From contig JANQNB010000001.1 in the NCBI GenBank assembly GCA_028279755.1, positions 1 to 53,478 of the forward strand: 53,478 bases of DNA, given 5' to 3'. The position numbers and the translations under genes were made by a program. The stretch comes from Candidatus Nanoarchaeia archaeon (lineage in GTDB: Archaea > Nanobdellota > Nanobdellia > Woesearchaeales > UBA525). Below, piece by piece: positions 1-8,170 of the stretch. Position 1 is the first letter of the stretch; the number at the start of each line of letters is the position of its first letter. Below the pieces are notes generated by a model. That model saw only the letters and a list, made by a program, of their open reading frames with translations. It ran no database searches and had not been told where the DNA came from.

Positions 1-815
1 AGGACGTTGCGCGCCCGTTCACAGTCAAGGCAGGCGTGCCCCTCGGCGTCGTGCTGATCGGCTGCATCCTCGCCCTGCTTGTCATGTGGATCCTGCTCGA
101 CCCCACTGCGCTTGCCACCCTGAAGCTCGCTGGCGGCTTCCTCATCATGGGCGTGCCCATCTTCCTCCTGCTCAGCTTCTACTACGATCCGAGCGCGATC
201 ATCGGCATGACAGAGAGCTTCGCCTATGTCTCGCTCATGCTTGAGAACCTGCTCCTGCCGAAACGGATCCGGCGGGACATTCTCCAGATCTTCAAGCATC
301 TTGAGGAGCACCATGTCCTCGAATACGGCGCCGGCGTCGGCACGTTGACATTGCACCTTGCCGAGCGGGTCGGGCCGAAAGGGCACGTGCTCGCGACAGA
401 CATCAGCGCACGCAACCTGCGCATTCTCGATCGGCGCTTGCGCCGTCGTGGCATCACGCACGTGCATACGCTCCACGATCCGCACCAGATCAATCGCGTG
501 CATCCGGAAGTGCGAGAGGTCGATGTCGTGTTCAGTGTCGGCATGCTCAGCTATATCCAGGACATGCAGAAAGTGCTGAAGGACATCCATAAGCTCCTGC
601 CAGAGCACGGCAAGGTCTGCTTTGTCGAGTATGTGGATTATTTCCGCGTCTTGCCAAACCCGAAATGGCTGGACGATCCGGAAACCCTGAAAGAACTGTT
701 CCAGGAAGCGGGCTTCAGCGTGCAGGTCGCGAAGAGCCGCGGCATCTTCTGGAACTACCTCTTTGTCTACGGTGTGAAGAGCAAGCATGCGGAGAAAGGC
801 GTGCCGTACATCTAG
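1..815 (+). CDS. Membrane-anchored SAM-dependent methyltransferase (5' end outside window)
   Basis: The reading frame is open to the left edge, so the true start may lie outside; the first in-window start codon is GTG at 36. Two hydrophobic segments (roughly residues 3-25 and 30-50 counted from 36) precede a class I methyltransferase fold. Motif I reads VLEYGAGVGTLTLHLAERVG, followed by an acidic strand end (LATDIS), and VVFSVGMLSYI fits motif IV. The enzyme is therefore probably bound to the cytoplasmic face of the membrane and uses S-adenosylmethionine; the substrate cannot be read from sequence, although lipid or quinone-like molecules are common for membrane-anchored members. The 3' end overlaps the convergent next gene by 4 bases. 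Confidence 0.75.
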   Translation, partial: DVARPFTVKAGVPLGVVLIGCILALLVMWILLDPTALATLKLAGGFLIMGVPIFLLLSFYYDPSAIIGMTESFAYVSLMLENLLLPKRIRRDILQIFKHLEEHHVLEYGAGVGTLTLHLAERVGPKGHVLATDISARNLRILDRRLRRRGITHVHTLHDPHQINRVHPEVREVDVVFSVGMLSYIQDMQKVLKDIHKLLPEHGKVCFVEYVDYFRVLPNPKWLDDPETLKELFQEAGFSVQVAKSRGIFWNYLFVYGVKSKHAEKGVPYI

Positions 816-1219
816 AGGCCCATGACTTCGCGCACGACAGTCGGAATCCTGTCATAGCCATTCACTTTGTCGACGTACCGCGTATAATCGACCCCTGCTT
901 TGATCTGCAATCTGAAATCGAGCGTGTCCTGGCTGCGCACCGACGCGGCAATCACCGGGATATGCATCCCCATCGCTCGGCGCATCAGGGTGACGCGGGG
1001 CTCATAGCCGTCCATGACGACTCCATCAGCAAGCAAGCAATCGTCGGCGTATGGTGGGTTGAATGGTTCGACCACCACGACAGATGGGCGCCAGGTTGTG
1101 AGGATCTCAAAGGCTTGGCCATGCTCATCGGTGATGTCCACTGAGCATCCGAACTCTCCGACAAGCCTGTCACCGATTTCTTTAACGAAAGATTTCCGAT
1201 CCACGAACAGTACTCTCAT
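812..1219 (-). CDS. Receiver-domain-like protein, phospho-acceptor apparently lost
   Basis: This 135-residue protein has the layout of a stand-alone response-regulator receiver: a first strand MRVLFVDR, a central hydrophobic strand RPSVVVVEPF, IPVIAAS, and a late lysine (YVDKVNGYDRI) where receivers have their conserved Lys. The position expected to hold the phosphorylated Asp appears to be Glu (VVVVEP), and the acidic pair at the N-terminus is reduced to one Asp. It may be a pseudo-receiver working by protein contact. A TATA-like element on the minus strand (1259-1268) lies about 40-50 bp upstream, leaving a short leader. The assignment rests on pattern only. Confidence 0.5.
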   Translation of the reverse strand: MRVLFVDRKSFVKEIGDRLVGEFGCSVDITDEHGQAFEILTTWRPSVVVVEPFNPPYADDCLLADGVVMDGYEPRVTLMRRAMGMHIPVIAASVRSQDTLDFRLQIKAGVDYTRYVDKVNGYDRIPTVVREVMGL

Positions 1220-1281
1220 TGAGCATTCACACTCCAGGAGTTAGGAGTCTTTTGTTCACTTATAATACTTGCTGGAGAACC

Positions 1282-1290
1282 TTAATAAAC
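1282..1290 (+). promoter_or_regulatory. TATA box for fumarate hydratase operon
   Basis: TTAATAAAC is centred about 26 bp upstream of the ATG at 1312, the spacing expected of a leaderless archaeal transcript. This decides the start at 1312 over an in-frame ATG at 1219. Confidence 0.55.
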
Positions 1291-1311
1291 CGCCAAGCGC
1301 TCTCCGCCGCT

Positions 1312-2106
1312 ATGATCAGCGAAGACAATGTCGTGCAGCTCTACAAGCAGGCAGCGACTGTCATCCCTGAAGATATTCTTAACGCGATTACGGATGCTAA
1401 GGAAAGCGACGCCAAAGCCAAGGAAATTCTGAGAACCCTGGTCAAAAATTGTGAAGTCGCGGAAAAGAAAAGCCTGCCTTTATGCCAAGACACAGGAAAT
1501 CCAATATTCTATGTTGAACGGCCCAGAACAATTTCAGAAAAAGAGATTAAAGAAATAATTATTTCTGGAACCAACAAAGCAACAGAAGAAATCCCCTTAC
1601 GACCGAATGCTGTCGACTCACTCACAAACAAAAATCTTGGTAATGTTCCCATAATCCATTGTGAAGAAGGAAACAAGCTGAAGGTCACGCTCCTGCTGAA
1701 AGGCGGTGGTTCTGAAAACGTGACACAGTTCTATTCATTACCAAACAATGAGTTGAAAGCGCATCGCGACATGGACGGGGTGAAGAAATGCGTGCTCGAC
1801 GCAGTCGTCAAAGCGCAAGGCAAGGGCTGCCCGCCGAACATCATTGGTGTGGCGATCGGCGGCGATGTCGAAAGCACGATCGGCCTGGCGAAACAGCAAT
1901 TGCTGCGAACGCTCGACGAGAAACCAGACGAGTTCGAACAAGAAGTGCTGACTGCCATCAACACGCTCGGCATCGGCCCGATGGGACTCGGCGGCGACAC
2001 GACCGCGCTCGCTGTCAAGTTCGCAAGCATGCCACGCCATCCTGCGACGTACTTCGTCGCTGTCGTCTTCGGCTGCTGGAGTCTGCGGAGGGCCAGCTAT
2101 GGTTAA
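1312..2106 (+). CDS. fumA: Class I fumarate hydratase, alpha subunit
   Basis: This is the iron-sulfur-binding subunit of the two-subunit class I fumarase (fumarate + water to malate), or a close L-tartrate dehydratase relative. Family hallmarks are LCQDTGNPIFYVE, the glycine-rich KGGGSENV, KGCPPNIIGVAIGGD and LGIGPMGLGGDTTAL. Cysteines in LCQDTG, KGCPP and FGCW match the three ligands of the [4Fe-4S] cluster. The start is placed at 1312 from the TATA box at 1282-1290 and because the upstream residues do not resemble the family. It overlaps the beta subunit by 8 bases, so translation is probably coupled. Codon use changes inside the gene: about 1320-1660 is visibly A/T-rich, the rest G/C-rich. 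Confidence 0.88.
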   Translation: MISEDNVVQLYKQAATVIPEDILNAITDAKESDAKAKEILRTLVKNCEVAEKKSLPLCQDTGNPIFYVERPRTISEKEIKEIIISGTNKATEEIPLRPNAVDSLTNKNLGNVPIIHCEEGNKLKVTLLLKGGGSENVTQFYSLPNNELKAHRDMDGVKKCVLDAVVKAQGKGCPPNIIGVAIGGDVESTIGLAKQQLLRTLDEKPDEFEQEVLTAINTLGIGPMGLGGDTTALAVKFASMPRHPATYFVAVVFGCWSLRRASYG

Positions 2107-2608
2107 ATTCACAAAATTAAACGCTGGCGACAAGATAACAATCAGCGGCACGCTCTTCACTGCGCGCGACCGGGCGTGCAAGGCCTTGCTGGAAGAAGAC
2201 TTTCCACAACTGAATGGCGGCATCATCTACCATTGCGGTCCTGTCATCAAGGACAACACGGTCGTCTCAGCAGGACCGACGACAAGCACCCGCATGAACC
2301 CCTACACGCCAGAGCTCATAGAAAAGTTCAAACTCAAAGCGATCATCGGCAAAGGCGGCATGGATAAAGGCGTCCTCCAAGCTTTGAAAGGCAAGGCTGT
2401 CTACTTCGCTGCTATCGGCGGCGCAGGCGCGCTCTACGCAGACGGGATGACAGTGAAGAGTGTGCATCACGAAGAGTTTGGCATGCCGGAAGCGATCTGG
2501 GAGCTCGAGGTAAGAGACTTCCCGGTGATCGTCGCGATGGACAGCAAGGGCAAGAGCATCTACGACGATGTGAAAGAAAGATCAGAAAAACGACGGGAGT
2601 CAGTATGA
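2099..2608 (+). CDS. fumB: Class I fumarate hydratase, beta subunit
   Basis: This 169-residue protein is the beta half of a split class I fumarase. Seen in the sequence: GTLFTARDRACKALLEE, NGGIIYHCGPVI, SAGPTTSTRMNPYTP and IIGKGGMDKGVLQAL, all typical of the fumarase/tartrate dehydratase C-terminal domain. It forms the active site together with the upstream alpha subunit. It starts inside the alpha gene's 3' end and overlaps the next gene by 4 bases (ATGA), so the three genes probably share one mRNA. Confidence 0.88.
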   Translation: MVKFTKLNAGDKITISGTLFTARDRACKALLEEDFPQLNGGIIYHCGPVIKDNTVVSAGPTTSTRMNPYTPELIEKFKLKAIIGKGGMDKGVLQALKGKAVYFAAIGGAGALYADGMTVKSVHHEEFGMPEAIWELEVRDFPVIVAMDSKGKSIYDDVKERSEKRRESV

Positions 2609-3099
2609 CTATCTACCTGCTCATCGGGCCGAAAGGCAGCGGCAAATCGCATATTGGAGAATTGATCTCGAAAAAACACAAATTCTTATTCATTAATGTC
2701 GAACCTTTTTTCATCACAGCGAAGAACGGAAGGGATGATTTGGATGAAAAGTATTTTGAGGATGCGTGGGAATTAGTGAAAAATGAAATACAAGAAAAGA
2801 GCAAAGAAAATGAAAATATTATCCTTGAGTCATTAGGAACCTTCACACCATTCAAAGAATTCTTAGCTGACCTGAAAAACACCTACGACGTCAAGCTCAT
2901 CAACATCAGCGCGTCAAAAGAACTCTGCAAACAGCGAATCAAGGGACGTGATGCAGCAAGCCATCTGCACATGAGCGACGAATTGATCGATGAACTCTAT
3001 GCATTATCAGTCAAGGAAACGTATGACTATGACTTCTGCATACAGAACGAGAACCTTTCTGACGAGAACATCCTAGCGAGATTTTTGGACAAGGTCTGA
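2605..3099 (+). CDS. P-loop nucleotide kinase-like protein
   Basis: The protein is 164 residues with a Walker A motif at the N-terminus (LIGPKGSGKSHIGELI) in the arrangement of small-molecule kinases such as shikimate or adenylate kinases. A second hydrophobic strand, IILESLGTF, and a later arginine-containing segment (CKQRIKGRD) resemble the substrate and lid parts of that fold. The substrate is unknown. It is the last gene of the fumarase operon and overlaps fumB by 4 bases. Its centre (about 2650-2880) is more A/T-rich than its neighbours. Its 3' end overlaps the convergent membrane-protein gene by 27 bases. Confidence 0.65.
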   Translation: MTIYLLIGPKGSGKSHIGELISKKHKFLFINVEPFFITAKNGRDDLDEKYFEDAWELVKNEIQEKSKENENIILESLGTFTPFKEFLADLKNTYDVKLINISASKELCKQRIKGRDAASHLHMSDELIDELYALSVKETYDYDFCIQNENLSDENILARFLDKV

Positions 3100-4674
3100 G
3101 TTCAACACAGCAGCCTCTTTCTCCACAACAGCAGCACGGCACGACCTTTCGTCGGCAGCAAGTGGTTCACACATATACGCCTTGTTGTATGCGAGCGCGT
3201 AGCGATTGAAGCATTCAGATCCATCTGGCAAGTACAAACAGAGCACAATACCGAGGTAGGGATCCTGCCAGTGCTCGATCGCGATGGCTTCTCGCTGCTC
3301 AGCAGCAACTTGTTTCTCGAGCTTCTTCATCAGCTGGTCCTGCAGATATTTGCGTTCCATCTCATTCCTGATAATCGCGCTCTCAAGGGGTTCGTCTTGT
3401 TCGCTGCTCCACACTGCATTGTCGCGCAAGTTGTTTTTGAACTCAGTAATGTCTGTGCTAATCTGCAATATCAGGGCAAAGAGGTCATTTACCAACTTGC
3501 TCGCGCAACGATAGCGCACAAAGGCCGCGCCACCAAGGCTGTCCTGGTACTGCCCCTCCACACAAGCAGTAAGGATTGAAAGTGGTGCACTGCCGCTTTC
3601 CTGTTCAGGTATTTCGTCAAGGGCTGCCATCAAACGAGTATTTCCCTGCTGCAATGCGTCAAGATGCGCCTCTGGCGTGGTCGTGTTGTCGTACCAATAG
3701 CCGCGAGCGACGAAGAATTCGTAATCAAAGTCTGCTTGGCGCAATGGCGCGATATACACTGATCCCTCGATACTGATTTGCAAATCGCTCCGCACTTGCT
3801 CAAGCATCGGTCTGGTGGTGGCAGTCACGTCGCGCACTAAGAGGAAATCCATGAAGATCTCTCCTTTGCTCACTGACACTGCGGTATGCTCAACTGTGAA
3901 GATCTCGGCTACGTCGTCGTAGATCGGCAAGCTTTTCTCAGCAGCAAGCTTCTGCAATTCACTTGTCGCCTGTTCCATCGCAGCGAACGATTTGTCAGAT
4001 CTTTGAGAGAACTTCTCGACGACAAGGCCGGTCATGCATGCCATAACGACAAAGATGATCACGAAGTTGATGAGGCTGTACACAACAGCGCGGATGGCAC
4101 GTCGTCGCACTGTGTGCTTCCCATGCTCGTGGATCCAGAAATGATAACTGAATTCCTGCGCGAAAAAAATCACGAGCAAACCAGGCAGGAGTGTGAGCAA
4201 TAACAACTGCTCGCGCATCGGCGCCAGCAAAAAACTCACAAGCCAAGCATAGACAAAGAAAAGTGACACTGCGAACAAGCTGGCGTTAAACATCATGCTA
4301 ATCCGTAGCATCCACTCCTTCTGGAAATGCTCGTACAGGAAGAGAAAGCCCAGGATCAAGACCAGGAGCGCGCCGCCGATAAGCATGGCAGGACCGCCAT
4401 CAGGTCGGAAGAAATACGCAAGCCAGGCCATGCAGACAAAGAAGGAGAGCCACGCGGTCCAATGGACACTGGTGACAGCCTTGCTCAACTGGATGCCAGT
4501 GCCTTTCACATTCCTCTTGACCACATGCTCTGGCAGCTTCGGATTCGCCAGCGCAGCACTGATCTGGCCTGCTTTCCAGCCCGCGTCAAGCATTGCGCGC
4601 ATGATCGCTTCGTCAGGATAGCCTTTCTTCCGTTCCTTCTTGACAAAGCCTTTCGCGTCAGCCTGCTTGCTCAT
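3073..4674 (-). CDS. Large multi-pass membrane protein, unknown function
   Basis: I do not recognise this 533-residue protein. The first 65 residues are charged and look like a small helical domain (KKGYPDEAIMRAMLDAGW). Five hydrophobic segments follow, near residues 70-90, 95-115, 127-150, 152-175 and 190-212. The remaining 300 or so residues are soluble, with several Cys in the last third that could form disulfides if the region is outside the cell. A TATA-like element on the minus strand at about 4697-4706 gives a leaderless start at 4674. Confidence 0.7.
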   Translation of the reverse strand: MSKQADAKGFVKKERKKGYPDEAIMRAMLDAGWKAGQISAALANPKLPEHVVKRNVKGTGIQLSKAVTSVHWTAWLSFFVCMAWLAYFFRPDGGPAMLIGGALLVLILGFLFLYEHFQKEWMLRISMMFNASLFAVSLFFVYAWLVSFLLAPMREQLLLLTLLPGLLVIFFAQEFSYHFWIHEHGKHTVRRRAIRAVVYSLINFVIIFVVMACMTGLVVEKFSQRSDKSFAAMEQATSELQKLAAEKSLPIYDDVAEIFTVEHTAVSVSKGEIFMDFLLVRDVTATTRPMLEQVRSDLQISIEGSVYIAPLRQADFDYEFFVARGYWYDNTTTPEAHLDALQQGNTRLMAALDEIPEQESGSAPLSILTACVEGQYQDSLGGAAFVRYRCASKLVNDLFALILQISTDITEFKNNLRDNAVWSSEQDEPLESAIIRNEMERKYLQDQLMKKLEKQVAAEQREAIAIEHWQDPYLGIVLCLYLPDGSECFNRYALAYNKAYMCEPLAADERSCRAAVVEKEAAVLNSDLVQKSR

Positions 4675-4713
4675 GCGTTGTTCTGAGAAAAAAGGGTATA
4701 AAAACGTTTGCGT

Positions 4714-5616
4714 TTATCTTGCCATCGGAACAGACACGCCAGCATCGAGTCCAGCCAAGGGATCTGCACGCAAGCCTGCCAAGACTTCCATCAGGCTCGG
4801 CTCGTGCTCGTACACGACAGTCACGGGCTCGATGTGCAGGGTCGCGTTGATCCAATCCAGCGCTTCCTGCTCGCCGCCCAGCTCGTCGATCAAGCCCAGC
4901 TCCAACGCTTCATAGCCGAGCAGGATGCTGCCGTCAGCAAGCGCGTCGACATCCTCAGCACTCATGTTCCTGTTGGCAGCCACCGCTTGGATGAAGTACC
5001 AATGGATCGCGTCGAGCTTCTCCTGGATGTATGCGCGCTCGTCTGCATCCAGTTCGCGGAACGGCGTGCCAGCGTCTTTCCTGTCGCCGGAAATCAATTG
5101 GTTATATGTCACATTGTACCGGTCGAGGAAACGGCCGAAGCTCAAATAGCTGCCAATGACACCGATGCTACCGGTCACGCTCATCCGGTTCGCGACAATG
5201 TGATCGTTCGCGCTCGCCACCCAATAGCCGCCGGACGCGCCGACCTCGCGGATCACGGCCACGCTCGGCTTCTCCATCTCGAGGATTGCGGTCGCGATCT
5301 CATCGCTCGCGACTGCGCTGCCGCCAGGGCTGTTGATCAGGAACACGACGGCTTCAATGTTGTCGTCTTCTTCTGCATACTCTATGTCCTCAATCAGGTC
5401 CTCGCTAGTGAGGATGTCGCTGCCAAATCCGCCGCCACCAGTCGCGAGCAGCACGCCCTCGACCGGGATGACTGCGACGTTCGCGCCGAAGCTGCCCTCG
5501 ACGCCGCTGAAGATCATGATCAACGCCGCTAAGAAGCTGCCGATGATCGCGAGCCCGAACAGGATCAGCAGGCCAATGATGATTTTCATACCAATACGTG
5601 TCTCTTTTTTTGCCAT
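4714..5616 (-). CDS. sppA: Signal peptide peptidase SppA-type serine protease
   Basis: This membrane-bound S49-family protease degrades leftover signal peptides and membrane fragments. One N-terminal transmembrane helix (about residues 10-37) is followed by a ClpP/crotonase-like domain. The motif FLINSPGGSAVASDEI and the nucleophile Ser in GASGGYWVASAND are present; the general-base Lys is most likely the one in SGDRKDAGTPFR. At 300 residues it matches the short single-domain form of archaea and Gram-positive bacteria. It follows the RDD gene by 8 bases, with GTGAG just ahead of the ATG as ribosome-binding site, so the two are co-transcribed. Confidence 0.9.
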   Translation of the reverse strand: MAKKETRIGMKIIIGLLILFGLAIIGSFLAALIMIFSGVEGSFGANVAVIPVEGVLLATGGGGFGSDILTSEDLIEDIEYAEEDDNIEAVVFLINSPGGSAVASDEIATAILEMEKPSVAVIREVGASGGYWVASANDHIVANRMSVTGSIGVIGSYLSFGRFLDRYNVTYNQLISGDRKDAGTPFRELDADERAYIQEKLDAIHWYFIQAVAANRNMSAEDVDALADGSILLGYEALELGLIDELGGEQEALDWINATLHIEPVTVVYEHEPSLMEVLAGLRADPLAGLDAGVSVPMAR

Positions 5617-5624
5617 GGTCTCAC

Positions 5625-6083
5625 CTAGATGATTATTCGTTCGACGGTCCTCGTCTTTGTCAGCACTTCAAGCAAGCGGCTTTTCCGCCACAAGAGGTAC
5701 GCGGGTTCGAGGATCCAGAGGAGCGGGAAAGGGAAGACGGGAATGAAATGCAGGTTGCGCACGAATGCGCGCCAGAGCGTGGCGTTTTCGACCTTGATGC
5801 CCAGGAGCATCTTGCCAGGGGTCTGCCCGAGCAGGTATTCGAAGAGGATGAAGTAGGTCATTGTGATGAGGCTGAGCACGACCGCGATCGCGTAGAGATG
5901 CGGCGACAGTTGCGTGCTGAAGTCGACCGTGACGCCGGTGAGCAAGGCCTGGAAGCTGCTGAACACCACGATGTCCAATAAGAGAATGTCAGCAGCGAAT
6001 GCGAGCAGGCGCTTGATGAAGCCCGCATTCTTCACATACACGCGCTGCTTGGGCAGCTTGAGCTTTGCATAGAGGTCGGCCAT
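5625..6083 (-). CDS. RDD family membrane protein
   Basis: This 152-residue membrane protein carries the RDD signature: AGFIKRLLAFAADILLLD supplies the Arg and the two Asp, and TPGKMLLGIKV is the conserved loop before the last helix. Three to four hydrophobic segments are visible. The RDD family's role is poorly defined; some members are linked to ion exchange. It is the promoter-proximal gene of a two-gene operon with sppA, and its start at 6083 lies about 25 bp from the minus-strand TATA box at 6104-6115. Confidence 0.8.
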   Translation of the reverse strand: MADLYAKLKLPKQRVYVKNAGFIKRLLAFAADILLLDIVVFSSFQALLTGVTVDFSTQLSPHLYAIAVVLSLITMTYFILFEYLLGQTPGKMLLGIKVENATLWRAFVRNLHFIPVFPFPLLWILEPAYLLWRKSRLLEVLTKTRTVERIII

Positions 6084-6103
6084 CCTCGCGTTGAAATCCT
6101 GAC

Positions 6104-6140
6104 GGTATAAATAACTATTGTCCCCGGAAAGTTTTTAAAG
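6104..6140. promoter_or_regulatory. Divergent promoter pair (RDD-sppA / aIF1A)
   Basis: Two TATA boxes face outward: 6104-6115 (read on the minus strand, about 25 bp from the RDD start) and 6131-6140 (TTTTTAAA, about 26 bp from the aIF1A ATG). Both genes should give essentially leaderless transcripts. Confidence 0.6.
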
Positions 6141-6162
6141 CGCCTGGCGTTTTGCGACGTGA

Positions 6163-6498
6163 ATGGCTGCCTATAAACGTCCGCAACTGACTGACGAGGA
6201 ACTCATCGCGCGCGTCAAGCTCCCGCGCGGCAACCAGGTCCTTGGCGTTCTCGAACAACGCTTGGGCGGCAGCCGCTGTTCTGTCAGGTGCCTTGACGGT
6301 AATACGAGGAACTGCCGCATCCCGGGCAGGCTGAAGCGACGCTTGTGGGTGCGCGAAGGCGACATCGTGCTTGTCGAGCCCTGGGAATTCGAAGGCGACA
6401 AGAAAGGCGACATCATCTTCAAGTACCGGCCTGTGCAAGTGAATTTCCTCCGCAAAGGCGGTCATTTGGATAAGTTAGAAGACCTTGATGACTTCTGA
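6163..6498 (+). CDS. eif1A: Translation initiation factor aIF1A
   Basis: This 111-residue S1/OB-fold protein is homologous to eukaryotic eIF1A and bacterial IF1 and helps the small ribosomal subunit accept initiator tRNA. The OB core is plain: GNQVLGVLEQRLGGSRCSVRC, then RNCRIPGRLKRRLWVREGDIVLVEPWEF. The acidic C-terminal tail (DKLEDLDDF) is also typical. It is monocistronic, with a TATA box 26 bp upstream of the ATG. Confidence 0.93.
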   Translation: MAAYKRPQLTDEELIARVKLPRGNQVLGVLEQRLGGSRCSVRCLDGNTRNCRIPGRLKRRLWVREGDIVLVEPWEFEGDKKGDIIFKYRPVQVNFLRKGGHLDKLEDLDDF

Positions 6499-6536
6499 GC
6501 AGCACTTTTTTATTATCTCGGCATATACCGAATGGA

Positions 6537-7184
6537 ATGTGGGTGTGCACGCTCTCAGTTCCATACAAAGAGGAGAATCTCCTCGCGCGGCTGGCGAAAA
6601 AGCATGCTGTGGCGATCCTTGGCTATCCTTTGAGCCACGAACGCAAAGGTGGGAAGAGTATCATCACTGCTTCGGGTATTTTCCTTGGAGACGATAAAAA
6701 CGTCGCGGCGTTGACACGTGAGCTTCGTCGTGATCAGAAGACCGCGCGCTTGGAACTGAAACAAAACTATGGAATCATCCAGTTCAAGCAGCATGAAGCC
6801 AACGCGATCCTGTTCCAGCCCGGTGTGCTCTTCCGCAAGCCAATCTTCGTCGACCACGACGGCACGTACTGGCTCGAGCTCGGCGCCTGGGACAAGAAGA
6901 AACTCTCCAGGATCATCGAGGCCTACACCAGCCCGTGGTTTCAAGGAAAACTGCATTCGATCAAGCAGCAGCAGGTGACGCGCGTCCAGGTCTTCACTCC
7001 CTTCCCCGAATTGAGCGCGCAACAGCAGAAATGCCTCAGCATCGCGATCGAGAACAAGTACTACGACTATCCGCGCAAATCAGATCTGAAAACTCTCGCC
7101 AAGCTCGCTGGCATCTCCTACGCGACCTTCCAATATCACCTCAGAGTCGCGGAAAAGAAGGTGATGCCCTTCCTCACATTCTAG
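6537..7184 (+). CDS. Bat/HTH_10-type transcriptional regulator
   Basis: The C-terminal 50 residues form the bacterio-opsin-activator HTH characteristic of archaea: LSAQQQKCLSIAIENKYYDYP, then LKTLAKLAGISYATFQYHLRVAEKK. The first 150 residues hold no recognisable ligand-binding domain but have the alternating strand/helix look of the Bat N-terminal module. The ATG at 6537 sits about 26-28 bp from TTTTTATTAT (6508-6517); a second ATG at 6532 is out of frame. The target genes are unknown. At 215 residues it is a typical stand-alone member. Confidence 0.85.
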   Translation: MWVCTLSVPYKEENLLARLAKKHAVAILGYPLSHERKGGKSIITASGIFLGDDKNVAALTRELRRDQKTARLELKQNYGIIQFKQHEANAILFQPGVLFRKPIFVDHDGTYWLELGAWDKKKLSRIIEAYTSPWFQGKLHSIKQQQVTRVQVFTPFPELSAQQQKCLSIAIENKYYDYPRKSDLKTLAKLAGISYATFQYHLRVAEKKVMPFLTF

Positions 7185-7232
7185 GCATATGCCGTGAGAA
7201 ATATCTTAGGATGGTCTTGTTTCTGAGTGTGC

Positions 7233-7643
7233 ATGTCACAATTCGCAATACTCGTTGCTTTCCAGCGAGACGGAAGAAACATCGCGACGCTCATGAAAAC
7301 AAGTTGTGGGAGCCGAAAAGAGGAAGCAGATTTCACTGATGATGACGAATGGTGTTTCTATGGCGGTCCGAAAAAAGTATTGCGTTATTCTCGGAAAGCC
7401 GCTCGGAGGAAAGCAGCTGAGTACTCACACATATCTACCTACAAGTATACTGCTGTCGTCCCTATCGATGAAGGCGAGCATACCTATACAGAAGCACAAG
7501 GCCAAGTCCAGGTTGACACGCCTATAGCTATCTACCATAACGGGGTGGACATCACGAGATTCACGACCGAGCGTGCACTCGCTTTACTTGTCAGAACTGG
7601 CGAGCGGAATGATCACTGGATTCCAGAAAGCCTTTCGTGGTAG
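7233..7643 (+). CDS. Hypothetical soluble protein
   Basis: I do not recognise this 136-residue protein. It has no signal peptide or transmembrane helix. A basic stretch (VLRYSRKAARRKAAEY) sits in the middle and a strand-rich C-terminal half follows. The ATG at 7233 is preferred over a GTG six bases upstream because an AT-rich box (about 7200-7206) lies the usual distance away. The stop codon abuts the stop codon of the convergent lspA gene with no spacer. Confidence 0.55.
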   Translation: MSQFAILVAFQRDGRNIATLMKTSCGSRKEEADFTDDDEWCFYGGPKKVLRYSRKAARRKAAEYSHISTYKYTAVVPIDEGEHTYTEAQGQVQVDTPIAIYHNGVDITRFTTERALALLVRTGERNDHWIPESLSW

Positions 7644-8087
7644 CTACTTTCTTTTCTTCCACAACTCATACGCGAGCAGGCCAAGCACGCCGACCACCAA
7701 GGCAGAATCCGCGATGTTGAAGACCGGCCACCAGCCAAGATCAAAGAGGTCGGTGACACTGCCGAAGAAGACGCGGTCGATGAGGTTGCCGAGCAAGCCC
7801 GACAAGATCAGTGCGTAGCAGATTTTCTCGAACTGGTCTTTGAACGTGTCGTGGTAATAGATCAAAGCGCCGAGCACGATCAGCGCGATCCAGATCAAGA
7901 GTGTGTTGTTGCCAGTGAGCATGCTGAAGCTTGCGCCGGTATTCTCTGTATGTGTCAGCCAGAAGAATCCGGGAATCACGACTTTCGACTCGCCGAGCGG
8001 CCAAGTCCTGGCAAGCGATTTCACGACCTGATCCAGAACAAGCACGACAGCGAAAATGCCTGCTGGTAGCACCAACTTGTTCTTCAT
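7644..8087 (-). CDS. lspA: Signal peptidase II (lipoprotein signal peptidase) LspA
   Basis: This 147-residue, four-helix membrane aspartyl protease cuts signal peptides just before a lipidated cysteine. Conserved blocks are in order: DQVVKSLA in helix 1, HTENTGASFSML, then LSGLLGNLIDRVFFGSVTDLFD with the first catalytic Asp (NLIDR), and WPVFNIADSALVVG with the second (NIADS). Every key residue is present, so it should be active. LspA is standard in bacteria and unusual in archaea, which points to gene transfer. It pairs logically with the lipobox-bearing protein at 28773-29132 and possibly the two giant proteins. An AT-rich box on the minus strand about 25 bp upstream of 8087 (near 8110-8117) is the likely promoter. 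Confidence 0.92.
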   Translation of the reverse strand: MKNKLVLPAGIFAVVLVLDQVVKSLARTWPLGESKVVIPGFFWLTHTENTGASFSMLTGNNTLLIWIALIVLGALIYYHDTFKDQFEKICYALILSGLLGNLIDRVFFGSVTDLFDLGWWPVFNIADSALVVGVLGLLAYELWKKRK

Positions 8088-8170
8088 AGCCTGGCAAACG
8101 AGGCGCTCCTATAAAAAACTAAGCAAAGACATAAATACCCCTCGGCCTCTCACGCCGCCTGGTGGGGTCG

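Noticed and set aside
1219-1311. An upstream start for fumA
   Set aside because: The extra 31 residues do not fit the family and would include the promoter region; TATA spacing supports 1312.
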